DNA of 6,853 nucleotides from an uncultured Eubacteriales bacterium (GTDB taxonomy: Bacteria; Bacillota; Clostridia; Oscillospirales; Oscillospiraceae), in contig USCO01000115.1 in NCBI GenBank assembly GCA_900553135.1, positions 1 through 6,853 on the forward strand, written 5' to 3'. The translations under genes were made by a program, and so were the position numbers. The notes beneath the pieces are model-generated. The model saw nothing but the letters and a program-made list of their open reading frames with translations. It was not told the origin of the DNA and made no database searches. The first letter of the stretch is position 1. The number at the start of each line of letters is the position of its first letter. Positions 6,466-6,853 of this stretch are shown piece after piece.

Positions 6466-6853
6466 TTACAGCATGTTCAGGCCCACCTTGAGTACCAGGG
6501 TGAACACATAGTAGGTGCTCACCGAGTACACCACAGCCAGAATCGCGGCGGGGATGGGCTTGATCTTGTACAGCAGGGCCAGGCCCAGAGAAAGGACCAT
6601 GCTGGCCACGATGTAGTGAATGAGATTCCACAGAACCAGGAACACGACAAACAGCACCAGGGAGATCAGGATAGCGATGCGGTTGTCCGTCGTGATAGAT
6701 TTCATATCAAAGTAGGTAACCTTGTTTTTGGCTCCCATGGCCACGATGACCAGGGAAACGACCATAACAAGAATGGAAATCCCAATGGGGAAGGCGGCGG
6801 GACCGGGGGTGCCGTCCTTCGCCGTGCTGCTGGGCATCTGCATGGACATGACC
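6466..6853 (-). CDS. tctB: TctB small permease subunit, 5' end off-window
   Basis: About 129 residues are visible, ending with TAA at 6466-6468; the frame is still open at the window edge. The TctB pattern is recognisable: a glycine/proline-rich GTPGPAAFPIGISI (the family's GPGFFP block), followed by hydrophobic helices at about residues 20-40, 57-75, 77-95 and 98-122 counted from the Met at 6849. TctB proteins normally have one further N-terminal helix before this block and reach about 150-170 aa. The Met at 6849 is therefore probably internal, and the real start lies beyond 6853. TctB is the small membrane subunit that partners TctA; only 13 nt separate it from tctA. The binding protein TctC is probably encoded further upstream, along with the operon promoter. 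Confidence 0.88.
   Translation of the reverse strand, partial: VMSMQMPSSTAKDGTPGPAAFPIGISILVMVVSLVIVAMGAKNKVTYFDMKSITTDNRIAILISLVLFVVFLVLWNLIHYIVASMVLSLGLALLYKIKPIPAAILAVVYSVSTYYVFTLVLKVGLNML

Noticed and set aside
6841..6853. TctB as a naturally short protein starting at 6849
   Set aside because: The expected first transmembrane helix is missing and the frame runs off the window, so truncation by the window edge is the simpler explanation.
1..6853. CRISPR arrays, tRNA/rRNA genes, insertion sequences or phage genes
   Set aside because: No spaced direct repeats, cloverleaf-like segments, transposase or integrase motifs, or terminal inverted repeats were seen.

Overview
The window is GC-rich and compact. 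Shine-Dalgarno sites are strong (AGGAGG or GGGAGG), and there is a serine/glycine-linked surface protein carrying three S-layer homology (SLH) domains. Together with a TctA/TctB transporter and a carbohydrate operon, this suggests a high-GC, Gram-positive-type gut anaerobe of the Clostridia (Oscillospiraceae-like, such as Flavonifractor or Lawsonibacter relatives). That placement is inferred from gene style, not from a phylogenetic marker.

Layout: positions 1-1673 (+) hold the 3' part of a secreted or surface protein. It has the C-terminal beta domain of a CocE/Xaa-Pro dipeptidyl-peptidase-like hydrolase, one InlB-type repeat, a Ser/Gly linker and three SLH domains. A convergent junction (1674-1795) carries two perfect hairpin terminators. 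The rest of the window (1796-6853) is one tightly spaced minus-strand gene set. In transcription order it reads tctB (5' end off-window), tctA, a DHDPS/NAL-family aldolase, a ribokinase-family kinase, a single-SIS-domain sugar-phosphate isomerase, and an RbsD/FucU-type sugar mutarotase. A hairpin separates the transporter-plus-aldolase half from the kinase-isomerase-mutarotase half.

How the genes may work together: TctAB would import an organic acid. The class I aldolase-family enzyme, with Schiff-base Lys and Tyr present, could cleave a 2-keto-3-deoxy sugar acid to pyruvate plus an aldose. The mutarotase would equilibrate the aldose forms, the kinase would phosphorylate the sugar, and the isomerase would turn aldose-5-phosphate into ketose-5-phosphate. 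The isomerase keeps, at matching spacing, the residues recalled as important in arabinose-5-phosphate isomerase KdsD. One substrate that fits every step is KDO (3-deoxy-D-manno-octulosonate), giving pyruvate + D-arabinose -> arabinose-5-phosphate -> ribulose-5-phosphate. This is a hypothesis; no gene alone proves it.

The operon promoter and the expected TctC binding protein are not in the window. Apart from the 122-nt convergent junction and the 95-nt gap with the hairpin, there is almost no non-coding sequence.
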